Assembly: GCA_900757715.1 (NCBI GenBank)
Contig: CAAEOZ010000073.1
Span: 1 to 5,348, forward strand
Origin: an uncultured Veillonella sp.
Lineage (GTDB): Bacteria > Bacillota > Negativicutes > Veillonellales > Veillonellaceae
Length of the DNA stretch: 5,348 nucleotides
Direction of reading: 5' to 3'
Shown here: positions 1 to 5,310 of the stretch, one piece after another
How positions within the stretch are numbered: position 1 is the first letter of the stretch
How the letters are laid out: each line of letters starts with the position of its first letter
Made by a program: the position numbers and the translations under genes
Notes under the pieces: generated by a model
Databases searched by the model: none
Told to the model about the DNA's origin: nothing
The model's input: the letters and a program-made list of their open reading frames with translations, nothing else

Positions 1-529
1 CTTCCGTCTCGTGAAAAATGATTTTCCTCATGTCATGCTTTGTTTATCTAGTAATGGTTTGGCAGTACCTGATTATATTGATGAAATCGCTGACTTAGGC
101 ATTACACATGTAACGATTACGGCTAATGCCATCAATCCGGAAATTGCAAAAAATGTATATGCTATGGTTCGTTACGATAGAAAAATCTACAAAGGTATCG
201 AAGGGGCGCGTATTCTATTAGAGCGTCAGGCTGAAAGTATCCGAAAACTAAAGGAAAAGAACATCATTGTTAAAATTAATACGGTAGTAGTGCCTGATGT
301 AAATATGGACCATGTGCCAGCTATTGCTAAACAAGCGGAAACATGGGGCGTAGATTTGATGAACTGTATTGCGATGATTCCTGTTCACGATACGGCCTTT
401 GAAAATCATCGTAGTCCAACATCAGAGGAAATCGACAATATGCGTCAATTTATTGGTCATTACGTACCACAAATGACACATTGTAAGCGTTGTCGTGCTG
501 ATGCTATTGGTCGATTGTGTGAAGCATAA
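1..529 (+). CDS. NifB-like radical SAM protein, 3' part only (5' end outside window)
   Basis: This is the C-terminal ~175 residues of a radical SAM protein of the NifB type. The reading frame is already open at base 2 (F-R-L before the GTG at 11), and those residues fit the family, so the GTG is internal and not a start. Visible NifB hallmarks are LCLSSNGL (Cys codon 41-43), THVTITANAINPEI, the VRYDRKIYKG segment, VKINTVVVPDVN, and the terminal HCKRCRADAIG (from about 479). The CxxC there and the Cys of LCLSSNGL are likely ligands of the auxiliary Fe-S clusters. The N-terminal CxxxCxxC that binds the SAM cluster lies outside the window. True NifB fuses two 4Fe-4S clusters and inserts a carbide and a sulfide to make the nitrogenase cofactor precursor. 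This protein ends right after the CxxC motif, so it is the short form without a NifX domain. Whether the organism has nitrogenase cannot be seen; it could be a NifB paralogue with another role. Family call is strong, exact function uncertain. Confidence 0.88.
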   Translation, partial: FRLVKNDFPHVMLCLSSNGLAVPDYIDEIADLGITHVTITANAINPEIAKNVYAMVRYDRKIYKGIEGARILLERQAESIRKLKEKNIIVKINTVVVPDVNMDHVPAIAKQAETWGVDLMNCIAMIPVHDTAFENHRSPTSEEIDNMRQFIGHYVPQMTHCKRCRADAIGRLCEA

Positions 530-564
530 AAGGCTATATACTTAAAGTACATAGCCTTGTTTTG
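530..564. terminator. Hairpin terminator between convergent genes, probably bidirectional
   Basis: Arms AAGGCTATATAC (530-541) and GTACATAGCCTT (547-558) pair with one A-C mismatch around a 5-nt loop. On the + strand the stem is followed by TTGTTTTG, closing the NifB-like gene whose stop is at 527-529. On the minus strand the stem is followed by TTTT, and the hairpin lies 11 bases beyond the stop of the minus-strand desulfurase gene (569-571). The position between two converging genes fits a shared terminator. Confidence 0.75.
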
Positions 565-568
565 ATTA

Positions 569-1723
569 TTAGATCTTATTTGCTATTGTTGTTAACGCAG
601 ATAATGCAGTTTCAATATCCTCCATTGTATTAGCATAGCCAAAGGAAAAGCGCACGGTTCCTTCAGGATAAGTACCTAAAGTTTGATGTGCTCGTGGTGC
701 ACAGTGGAGTCCAACGCGCGTCATGATGTGATAGGTTGATTCTAGTTCGTAAGCAACGCTCGCAGCATCAGCTCCATCAATTGTGATTGAGACGACAGCA
801 GTTCGGTCCTGAACATCTTGCTTACCAATGATGTTAATGCCATCTATCGGTCGTAAGCCTTTGAGGAAGGCTTCTGTTAAAGCGAGCTCGTGGTTGTGAA
901 TGTTTTCCATACCCTTTGATTCAATAAAGGTGAGACCTTCGTTGAGACCTATGATGCCTGGTAGGTTTAATGTGCCTGACTCAAAGGCGTCGGGCATATT
1001 CGTAGGCATCGTTTCTAAATGTGAGAAACTACCAGTGCCACCAGCAATAAGAGGGGTTAAGGATTGAGCCATTTCTTTGGTTAAGATCATGCCACCAATA
1101 CCTTGGGGGCCTAATAAGCCTTTGTGACCTGTAAAGCAGAGGGCATCTATTTGAGATTCTTTTACATCGATAGGTATGATACCAGCTGTTTGTGCTGCGT
1201 CTACAATAAAATGTAGATGATGATCTTTGCAGATTATACCGATTTCTTTAATAGGTTGTATGGTTCCACATACATTGGACGCGTGATTAACAATTATAGC
1301 TACTGTATTTGGACGAATGAGTGACTCAATAGCGTCTAATTTGATAGAACCTGTAGTATCACAAGAGATAGTATCAAAGGTAATACCTTCATTGAGTAGC
1401 TGTGTGAGCGGTCTCATGACAGCATTATGCTCCATAGAGCTAATCAGTACATGGTCTCCTGCTTTCAATAGCCCCTTGATAACCATGTTTAAACTCATCG
1501 TCACATTTTGAGTAAAAAAGACATGAGAAGGATCGTGTCCGTTAAATAAGCTGTTTAATCGCTGCCGTGTTGTATAGATAATATCCTCTACATCATAGGC
1601 GAGGGCATAGGAGCCACGATTGATATTGATGCCTCTATTCGTTATATAGTCTGACATAGCACTAGCCACAGTTGGTGCCTTTGGAAAGGTGGTACTAGCA
1701 TTGTCTAAATAGATAGATTTCAT
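569..1723 (-). CDS. Cysteine desulfurase/selenocysteine lyase-like PLP enzyme (class V aminotransferase fold)
   Basis: A 384-residue cytoplasmic PLP enzyme of the NifS/SufS/CsdB group, most like the short-N-terminus clade often annotated as 'cysteine desulfurase family protein' (EF2568 type). These enzymes take S or Se from cysteine or selenocysteine through an enzyme persulfide or perselenide. Visible elements: LDNASTTFPKAP at residues 6-17; MEHNA with His99, which should stack on PLP; VDAAQ with Asp175 and Gln178; the PLP-binding Lys201 in FTGHKGLLGPQG; SGTLNLPGI at 249-257; and the catalytic-loop Cys341 in RVGLHCAPRAHQ, present and in a SufS-like context. The ORF stays open to an ATG at 1807, but I chose the ATG at 1723 because it has a GGAG 7 bases upstream, gives the usual family N-terminus, and lies downstream of a likely extended -10 promoter. 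The gene is divergent from the YedE-type transporter, and its family has been associated with selenium-dependent hydroxylase loci, so a selenium role is plausible. An ordinary sulfur role is not excluded. Confidence 0.9.
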   Translation of the reverse strand: MKSIYLDNASTTFPKAPTVASAMSDYITNRGININRGSYALAYDVEDIIYTTRQRLNSLFNGHDPSHVFFTQNVTMSLNMVIKGLLKAGDHVLISSMEHNAVMRPLTQLLNEGITFDTISCDTTGSIKLDAIESLIRPNTVAIIVNHASNVCGTIQPIKEIGIICKDHHLHFIVDAAQTAGIIPIDVKESQIDALCFTGHKGLLGPQGIGGMILTKEMAQSLTPLIAGGTGSFSHLETMPTNMPDAFESGTLNLPGIIGLNEGLTFIESKGMENIHNHELALTEAFLKGLRPIDGINIIGKQDVQDRTAVVSITIDGADAASVAYELESTYHIMTRVGLHCAPRAHQTLGTYPEGTVRFSFGYANTMEDIETALSALTTIANKI

Positions 1724-1730
1724 AGGTAAT

Positions 1731-1734
1731 CTCC
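1731..1734 (-). promoter_or_regulatory. Ribosome binding site that sets the desulfurase start
   Basis: On the minus strand GGAG stands 7 bases before the ATG at 1723. It decides this start over the in-frame ATG at 1807, which would add 28 residues absent from the family's usual N-terminus. Confidence 0.75.
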
Positions 1735-1760
1735 ATGAATAACAAGGTGTATTTATGGTT

Positions 1761-1769
1761 ATTATATCA
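1761..1769 (-). promoter_or_regulatory. Extended -10 promoter for the desulfurase gene
   Basis: Read on the minus strand this is TGATATAAT, a perfect extended -10 (TGnTATAAT). No good -35 is seen about 17 bases upstream, which is normal for extended -10 promoters. Transcription would start near 1754, giving a leader of about 30 bases before the ATG at 1723. Confidence 0.55.
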
Positions 1770-1773
1770 TGAG

Positions 1774-1818
1774 TATAATGTTTGATAGGATAAGAGCGTA
1801 TACTCATATAGTTATAGT
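1774..1818 (+). promoter_or_regulatory. Candidate promoter(s) for the YedE-type gene
   Basis: Two candidates are visible. One is TTGATA (1782-1787), 19 bases, TATAGT (1807-1812); a second TATAGT follows at 1813-1818. The spacer is longer than ideal, but both hexamers match consensus at five of six bases. The other is TATAAT at 1774-1779 with only a weak -35 (TTTATG, 1752-1757); it stands back to back with the minus-strand -10. The start site cannot be decided from sequence alone. Confidence 0.4.
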
Positions 1819-1843
1819 GTAGTTAGGGTGAAAGGAGATTATT

Positions 1844-2905
1844 ATGAGTGGGTCTCATGAAAAACGAAATTTAATTATTGCTGGCCTTATTATCGGCGCT
1901 ATTGCAGGATTCCTTGTGTTGGCTGGCAACCCAGCTAATATGGGCTTCTGTATTGCATGCTTTATTCGTGATACCGTAGGTGCTCTTGGTATGCATCGAG
2001 CTGTACCTGTACAATACATTCGTCCAGAAGTTATCGGTCTTATTTTAGGGGCGTATGTATTGTCCATGATTCGTGGTGAGCATCAAAGTAAAGGTGGTTC
2101 ATCTCCGATTATTCGATTTATTCTCGGTTTCTTTGTTATGATCGGTGCGTTGATGTTCCTTGGTTGTCCACTTCGCATGATTTTGCGCCTTGGTGGCGGT
2201 GACCTGAATGCTCTATTTGGTATCGCTGGCTTTGCCGGGGGCGTAGGGATTGGTACTATTTTTTTAAAACGCGGCTACTCTTTACAACGTACGTATGCAT
2301 TGAGCAAATTAGAATCTGCTATCATGCCAGCTATCCAAGTTGGGTTGCTCGTACTAGTAGTGACAGCCCCTGCGTTTATCTTCTTTAGTCAAAAAGGGCC
2401 CGGTGCCATGCATGCGCCTTGGCTTATTTCCTTAGCCGCTGGCCTTGTAGTAGGTGGTTTATCTCAATATAGCCGTCTATGTACAGTAGGTGGTTTTCGC
2501 GATCTATTCTTATTCAAAAAATCTGTACTTATTTTTGGCTACATCGCAGTTCTCGTTGGTGTGTTTGCGGTAAACATCAGCTTTGGTAACTTCCACCTTG
2601 GTTTTGAAAACCAACCGGTTTCTCATACTGATGGTTTGTGGAACTTCCTTGGCATGGCTCTCGCTGGTTTCTGTAGCGTATTGCTCGGTGGTTGCCCATT
2701 GCGTCAATTGATTATGACTGGCGAAGGCAACTCTGATTCTGCTGTTACTGTGCTTGGCCTTGCAGCTGGCGCAGCATTTGCTCATAACTTTGGTTTAGCT
2801 GCTTCTGGCGCTGGTCCTACATTGAATGGCCAAATCGCTGTAGGGATAGGTTTTGTAGTGGCGCTCATCATTGCTGTGCTTAATACAAAACGTTCAAATG
2901 CGTAA
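1844..2905 (+). CDS. yedE: YedE/YeeE-type membrane transporter, probable selenium (or sulfur-species) uptake
   Basis: A 353-residue integral membrane protein of the YedE branch of the YeeE/YedE family, near the family's usual size. It has about nine or ten hydrophobic segments in two related halves. Each half carries the family's cysteine motifs: NMGFCIACFIRD (Cys36, Cys39) and LGCPLRM (Cys108) in the first, SRLCTVGGFRD (Cys213) and GGCPLRQ (Cys284) in the second. In the related thiosulfate carrier YeeE, such cysteines lie along the path and pass the substrate by transient thiol contacts. The YedE subgroup with this motif set tracks with selenium-using genomes and is proposed to move a selenium compound, but its substrate is not firmly shown. 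The ATG at 1844 has a strong AAAGGAG (1831-1837) 6 bases upstream. The gene is divergent from the desulfurase and followed by a DUF3343 gene. The usual downstream partner yedF (TusA-like) is not in this window. Confidence 0.88.
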   Translation: MSGSHEKRNLIIAGLIIGAIAGFLVLAGNPANMGFCIACFIRDTVGALGMHRAVPVQYIRPEVIGLILGAYVLSMIRGEHQSKGGSSPIIRFILGFFVMIGALMFLGCPLRMILRLGGGDLNALFGIAGFAGGVGIGTIFLKRGYSLQRTYALSKLESAIMPAIQVGLLVLVVTAPAFIFFSQKGPGAMHAPWLISLAAGLVVGGLSQYSRLCTVGGFRDLFLFKKSVLIFGYIAVLVGVFAVNISFGNFHLGFENQPVSHTDGLWNFLGMALAGFCSVLLGGCPLRQLIMTGEGNSDSAVTVLGLAAGAAFAHNFGLAASGAGPTLNGQIAVGIGFVVALIIAVLNTKRSNA

Positions 2906-2910
2906 ATTGA

Positions 2911-2970
2911 ATATGCTTAGGTTACATATGCTTAGAGTGTAAATGTTTAGATTATGTATGGTATGATTAA
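2911..2970. repeat. About four degenerate 15-bp tandem units in the spacer after yedE
   Basis: ATATGCTTAG occurs exactly at 2911-2920 and 2926-2935. AAATGTTTAG follows at 2941-2950, and a weaker GTATGGTATG at 2956-2965, all with a 15-base period. The first two copies are identical over ten bases and the rest decay. The function is unknown; repeated binding sites or a decaying minisatellite are both possible. Confidence 0.5.
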
Positions 2971-2971
2971 C

Positions 2972-3009
2972 GTAAAGCATGATTATCGTATACTATAATT
3001 ATGCTTTAC
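2972..3009 (+). other. Strong intergenic hairpin without T-run, between yedE and the DUF3343 gene
   Basis: GTAAAGCAT (2972-2980) is the exact inverse of ATGCTTTAC (3001-3009). The pairing continues inward through a G-T pair and five more A-T pairs (2981-2986 with 2995-3000), leaving an 8-base loop. That makes a 15-bp stem. No T-run follows on either strand, so it is not a standard terminator. A TATAAT lies in the right arm (2994-2999) with no clear -35. It may be an mRNA processing or stability element, or an operator. Confidence 0.6.
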
Positions 3010-3040
3010 TATCCTATTCGGTATTGTTAGCTAGAGTTGA

Positions 3041-3295
3041 ATGTCTATGAAATATATCGCTACTTTTTACTCTCACTTCGGTGCGATTCGCTTCAAACGA
3101 GAAGCTCCTGAAGGGGTAAGTAATATAGAACTTCGTCCTGTGCCGCGCGATTTGAGTTCCTCTTGTGGGACGAGTGCAGCCTTTGATGCTGGTGAAAGTT
3201 TTACTTTTACGGAGGATCCAACAGAGGAAATTGAACAAATCGTGGCTGTTACGACAGGCGGCTATAAAACTATATATGAAAGCCCAAATAAGTAA
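3041..3295 (+). CDS. DUF3343 small protein, putative Se/S carrier-like
   Basis: An 84-residue soluble protein with the DUF3343 signature. YIATFYSHFGAIRFKR at residues 5-20 and RPVPRDLSSSCGTS at 32-45 are the conserved core, and the length is typical. Pfam describes the family as putative Se/S carrier-like. Cys42, in the SSSCG motif, is the only cysteine and would be the carrying residue if that role holds. The start is either ATG 3041 or ATG 3047; a stop (TGA 3038-3040) lies directly upstream in frame, so no longer form exists. The ribosome site is weak: AGAG at 3033-3036 is about 4 bases from the first ATG and 10 from the second. The gene follows yedE by 135 bases containing repeats and a hairpin, and ends before a strong terminator, so it is probably the last gene of the yedE unit. 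Family call is good; biochemical role is not established. Confidence 0.8.
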   Translation: MSMKYIATFYSHFGAIRFKREAPEGVSNIELRPVPRDLSSSCGTSAAFDAGESFTFTEDPTEEIEQIVAVTTGGYKTIYESPNK

Positions 3296-3380
3296 ATATG
3301 TAATTTGGCCTTGTTTTATAAATCAAAAAATGACACAAATTCATATCGTATTATGTGTAATTTATGGTGCATAGAAATAG

Positions 3381-3415
3381 AAGTAGATATCCTTTTGGGG
3401 ATATCTACTTTTTTT
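3381..3415 (+). terminator. Strong intrinsic terminator after the yedE-DUF3343 unit
   Basis: A perfect 12-bp stem, AAGTAGATATCC (3381-3392) with GGATATCTACTT (3399-3410), a 6-base loop, and seven T's (3409-3415). It lies 85 bases after the DUF3343 stop. The opposite strand has no matching T-run, so it acts on + strand transcripts. Confidence 0.9.
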
Positions 3416-3694
3416 ATGCAGAGAACTTACTTATATAAATCATGATTTGTGATGGTAAAAAATAAGTTTCTTATCTTTATTTTTTAGATGCAAATAGTCT
3501 CTTTAATAAAGTAATAGCATTGTATTTGGGCTCGTTATTAAGTAGAGTTTATAATTATATAATTTTTATAGATAAATATATATAATTTCTTAAAAGATTA
3601 TAGATTTTTTTCGAATAGGACTATAAAAATTAGATGAAGTATTATATAATAATATCTACAGTATGTATTACAGTAGAACAGTAAAATAAATCCA

Positions 3695-3725
3695 TTGATA
3701 ATGTACGCTACTATTGCAGTATTAT
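3695..3725 (+). promoter_or_regulatory. Candidate promoter of the exported CMD-like gene
   Basis: TTGATA (3695-3700), a 19-base spacer, and TATTAT (3720-3725), each hexamer one base from consensus. Transcription would begin near 3732, after the upstream TTG at 3714, which supports the start at 3762. The long spacer keeps confidence low. Confidence 0.35.
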
Positions 3726-3743
3726 ACAATTAGTATTAATGAT

Positions 3744-3750
3744 AAGGGAG
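3744..3750 (+). promoter_or_regulatory. Ribosome binding site supporting the TTG start at 3762
   Basis: AAGGGAG lies 11 bases before TTG 3762, somewhat far but the only good site nearby. The alternative TTG at 3714 lacks a comparable purine-rich site and would add 16 polar residues before the signal peptide. Confidence 0.55.
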
Positions 3751-3761
3751 ATTGTAAGACT

Positions 3762-4448
3762 TTGAAAAGAGTATTAACCTTAACATTAGCCGTGGCCATC
3801 GTTGCCGGTGGCTATATGTTTGAGGCTAATGGGGCGGGAGAACAACCTTCTAAACAGGCACCATCTATATCTGAGATAAATATATATACGCCAAAAGAGC
3901 TTAATGCACGTCAGAAAGACTTGGTTGAAATTGGCCGCTATACTGCGTCTGGTGATCAAGGTGCATTAAAGAGTGTAATTGCATCTGCTATTGAGCGAGG
4001 CACGTTGACGCCACAAGAGGTGAGTATTGCCATTCGTCAACTTTACTCTGCTGCTGGCTTGAAACAAATGAATGCTGCTTTAGCTACATTTGATCAATTA
4101 CGTGATGAACGCCCTGAGTTTGGCGATGAGTACGAAAAATTGGTACCAAAGCAAACAGGACTTAGTGCTTTATTGGGGAATGGCACTAATGGGGCACCTT
4201 TAACAAAGCCGAAAGCTGAGGAAGCAAAAGAGGGGGTTCAATATAATACGTTCCGTATGAAAAAACCAAAACCTCAAAATCGTAATCGTTCACGTCTAGG
4301 TAAATTGGACCGTGAATTGGTCGCTGCAGCAGCATTAGGTACTCGAGTTGGTAAAAATAATCTTTTCACTGCAGCTGAAAAGAGTTTATCTGAACTTGGC
4401 CTAAGTCAATATCAAATTGAAAATTTAGAAGCTATGATTTTCCAATAA
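3762..4448 (+). CDS. Exported protein with two divergent CMD-like segments
   Basis: From TTG 3762 this is a 228-residue protein starting M-K-R, then a hydrophobic stretch (residues 4-19) ending in EANGAG: a signal peptide with likely cleavage near residues 24-25, so it is probably periplasmic or exported. Residues 44-115 resemble the carboxymuconolactone decarboxylase/AhpD fold family: LNARQKDLVEIGRYTASGD, then GTLTPQEVSIAIRQLYSAAGL and MNAALATF, matching the family's 'GLTxxEIxEvLxQLYxYxGFPxxxNAL' pattern. A lysine- and asparagine-rich linker (about 148-178) leads to a second similar segment, LDRELVAAAALGTRVGKNN to LSQYQIENLEAMIFQ (182-228). That layout recalls secreted two-CMD proteins of anaerobes. 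There is no cysteine after the chosen start and no histidine at all, so the AhpD CxxC redox chemistry is impossible; it may be a binding or structural derivative. The gene stands alone between two terminators. I propose no substrate. The family link is by pattern only. Confidence 0.7.
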   Translation: MKRVLTLTLAVAIVAGGYMFEANGAGEQPSKQAPSISEINIYTPKELNARQKDLVEIGRYTASGDQGALKSVIASAIERGTLTPQEVSIAIRQLYSAAGLKQMNAALATFDQLRDERPEFGDEYEKLVPKQTGLSALLGNGTNGAPLTKPKAEEAKEGVQYNTFRMKKPKPQNRNRSRLGKLDRELVAAAALGTRVGKNNLFTAAEKSLSELGLSQYQIENLEAMIFQ

Positions 4449-4453
4449 AATGT

Positions 4454-4486
4454 AGACCTACTTCTTTCGGAAGTAGGTCTTTTCTT
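4454..4486 (+). terminator. Strong intrinsic terminator after the CMD-like gene
   Basis: A perfect 11-bp stem, AGACCTACTTC (4454-4464) with GAAGTAGGTCT (4470-4480), a 5-base loop, then TTTTCTT. It starts 5 bases after the stop codon. Confidence 0.92.
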
Positions 4487-4539
4487 ATAGCTTCTACTTT
4501 CACAGTTTTAGTGATTAGGGTTAAATACATAGAATGTAA

Positions 4540-4568
4540 TTGACGTTTAAGGTCCCCTTTTCTATAAT
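4540..4568 (+). promoter_or_regulatory. Sigma-70 type promoter for trmB
   Basis: TTGACG (4540-4545), exactly 17 bases, TATAAT (4563-4568). This is the best promoter in the window. Transcription should start near 4575, giving an AT-rich leader of about 75 bases, in which I see no stable structure beyond a short AGGT/ACCT hairpin (4577-4589). Confidence 0.82.
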
Positions 4569-4649
4569 TAATAAGATAGGTATAAGACCTGTAATAATAA
4601 ATATAAACAAATATAAATATATTATTAAAAATAGATGTAAGGAGAAAGT

Positions 4650-5309
4650 ATGCGCCTTCGTAGAAAACCGTGGATTGATGAAGCAATTCACGAATATGAC
4701 TCTCATATCATTTTGTCTGGCCAAGAAGAGCACAAAGGCAAATGGCGTGAATTATTTGAGCATCCTGAATACCCATTATATATGGAGTTAGGAACCGGGA
4801 AAGGTCGCTTTATTGCGGGCATGTCTGAAGCGTATCCAGATGCTAACTTCGTAGGTTTTGAAGTTCAGATGGGGGTTATTTATTACGCAGCACAAAAAAT
4901 CTTTGAAGGGGAACGGAACAATGCAAAGGTCTCTCTATTTGATATTGCAGGTATTGAAGAGATAGTAGCACCAGGTGAAGTTGATCGTTTCTATATTAAC
5001 TTCTGTGATCCCTGGCCTAAGGCGAAACATGCAAAACGCCGCCTTACATATCACACATTCCTCGACCGTTATGCTCGTCTTTTGAAAGATGGTGGTGAAG
5101 TCCACTTCAAGACGGATAATGAAGGGTTGTTTATGTTTTCTCTCGAAGAATTCAAAGAATGCGGTTGGGAGCTTAAAAATGTAACGTATGATTTACATAG
5201 TACGGATCTTCCAAATGTAAAAACTGAATATGAAGAAAAATTTAGTAAAAAAGGTCAACCTATTTTCCGCTTAGAAGCAATTAAGCCAAAAGTACAAAAG
5301 GAGGCTTAA
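4650..5309 (+). CDS. trmB: tRNA (guanine-N7-)-methyltransferase
   Basis: A 219-residue SAM-dependent enzyme that methylates N7 of G46 in the variable loop of tRNAs, in the cytoplasm. Family hallmarks: N-terminal MRLRRKPW; SAM-binding motif I MELGTGKGRF (residues 45-53) with Glu46; FVGFEVQ (67-73) with Glu71 at the end of strand two; the signature NFCDPWPKAKHAKRRL (117-131), where Asp120 and the PWPK loop belong to the active site; GGEVHFKTDN (148-157); and C-terminal TEYEEKF (192-198), which binds SAM and the tRNA guanine. Length and all motifs are complete, so it should be active. The ATG at 4650 has AAGGAG (4639-4644) 5 bases upstream. It has its own consensus promoter. The next gene begins one base after its stop, so the two are probably co-transcribed. 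Confidence 0.97.
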   Translation: MRLRRKPWIDEAIHEYDSHIILSGQEEHKGKWRELFEHPEYPLYMELGTGKGRFIAGMSEAYPDANFVGFEVQMGVIYYAAQKIFEGERNNAKVSLFDIAGIEEIVAPGEVDRFYINFCDPWPKAKHAKRRLTYHTFLDRYARLLKDGGEVHFKTDNEGLFMFSLEEFKECGWELKNVTYDLHSTDLPNVKTEYEEKFSKKGQPIFRLEAIKPKVQKEA

Positions 5310-5310
5310 C

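Larger units (their letters stand above)
3416..3761. other. Long AT-rich non-coding stretch upstream of the CMD-like gene
   Basis: I find no convincing gene here on either strand. It is markedly richer in A and T than the surrounding genes. It holds a perfect 12-bp palindrome, AAATCATGATTT (3437-3448), an AT-only palindrome, AATTATATAATT (3553-3564), a TATAAT (3645-3650) without a clear -35, and three ACAGTA copies (3658-3663, 3670-3675, 3678-3683). Its right end carries the candidate promoter of the next gene. A regulatory RNA cannot be excluded, but there is no internal terminator to support one. Confidence 0.5.

Noticed and set aside
11..13. GTG as the true start of the NifB-like gene
   Set aside because: The frame is open to the window edge, the residues before it match the family, and a start here would omit the radical SAM cluster motif.
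1317..1511. Plus-strand reading frame of 64 residues
   Set aside because: It lies wholly antisense to the well-supported desulfurase gene and has no ribosome site or recognisable motif.
1724..1807. N-terminal extension of the desulfurase to an ATG at 1807
   Set aside because: The extra 28 residues do not fit the family, the extended -10 promoter falls inside them, and ATG 1723 has a well-placed GGAG.
2510..2785. Minus-strand reading frame of 91 residues with several cysteines
   Set aside because: Its cysteines are a by-product of antisense reading of yedE codons; there is no separate start signal or family pattern.
2911..3009. CRISPR array or insertion-sequence end
   Set aside because: The units are 15 bp, degenerate and directly adjacent, with no spacers, no transposase and no target-site duplication.
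3014..3238. Minus-strand reading frame of 74 residues over the DUF3343 gene
   Set aside because: It is antisense to a gene with clear family motifs and has no supporting signals of its own.
3165..3374. Plus-strand reading frame overlapping the end of the DUF3343 gene
   Set aside because: It is an out-of-frame shadow of the DUF3343 gene, continuing into AT-rich spacer.
4432..4791. Several short frames on both strands around the trmB leader
   Set aside because: They cross the terminator at 4454-4486 or the trmB promoter, have low-complexity AT-rich content, and overlap trmB out of frame.
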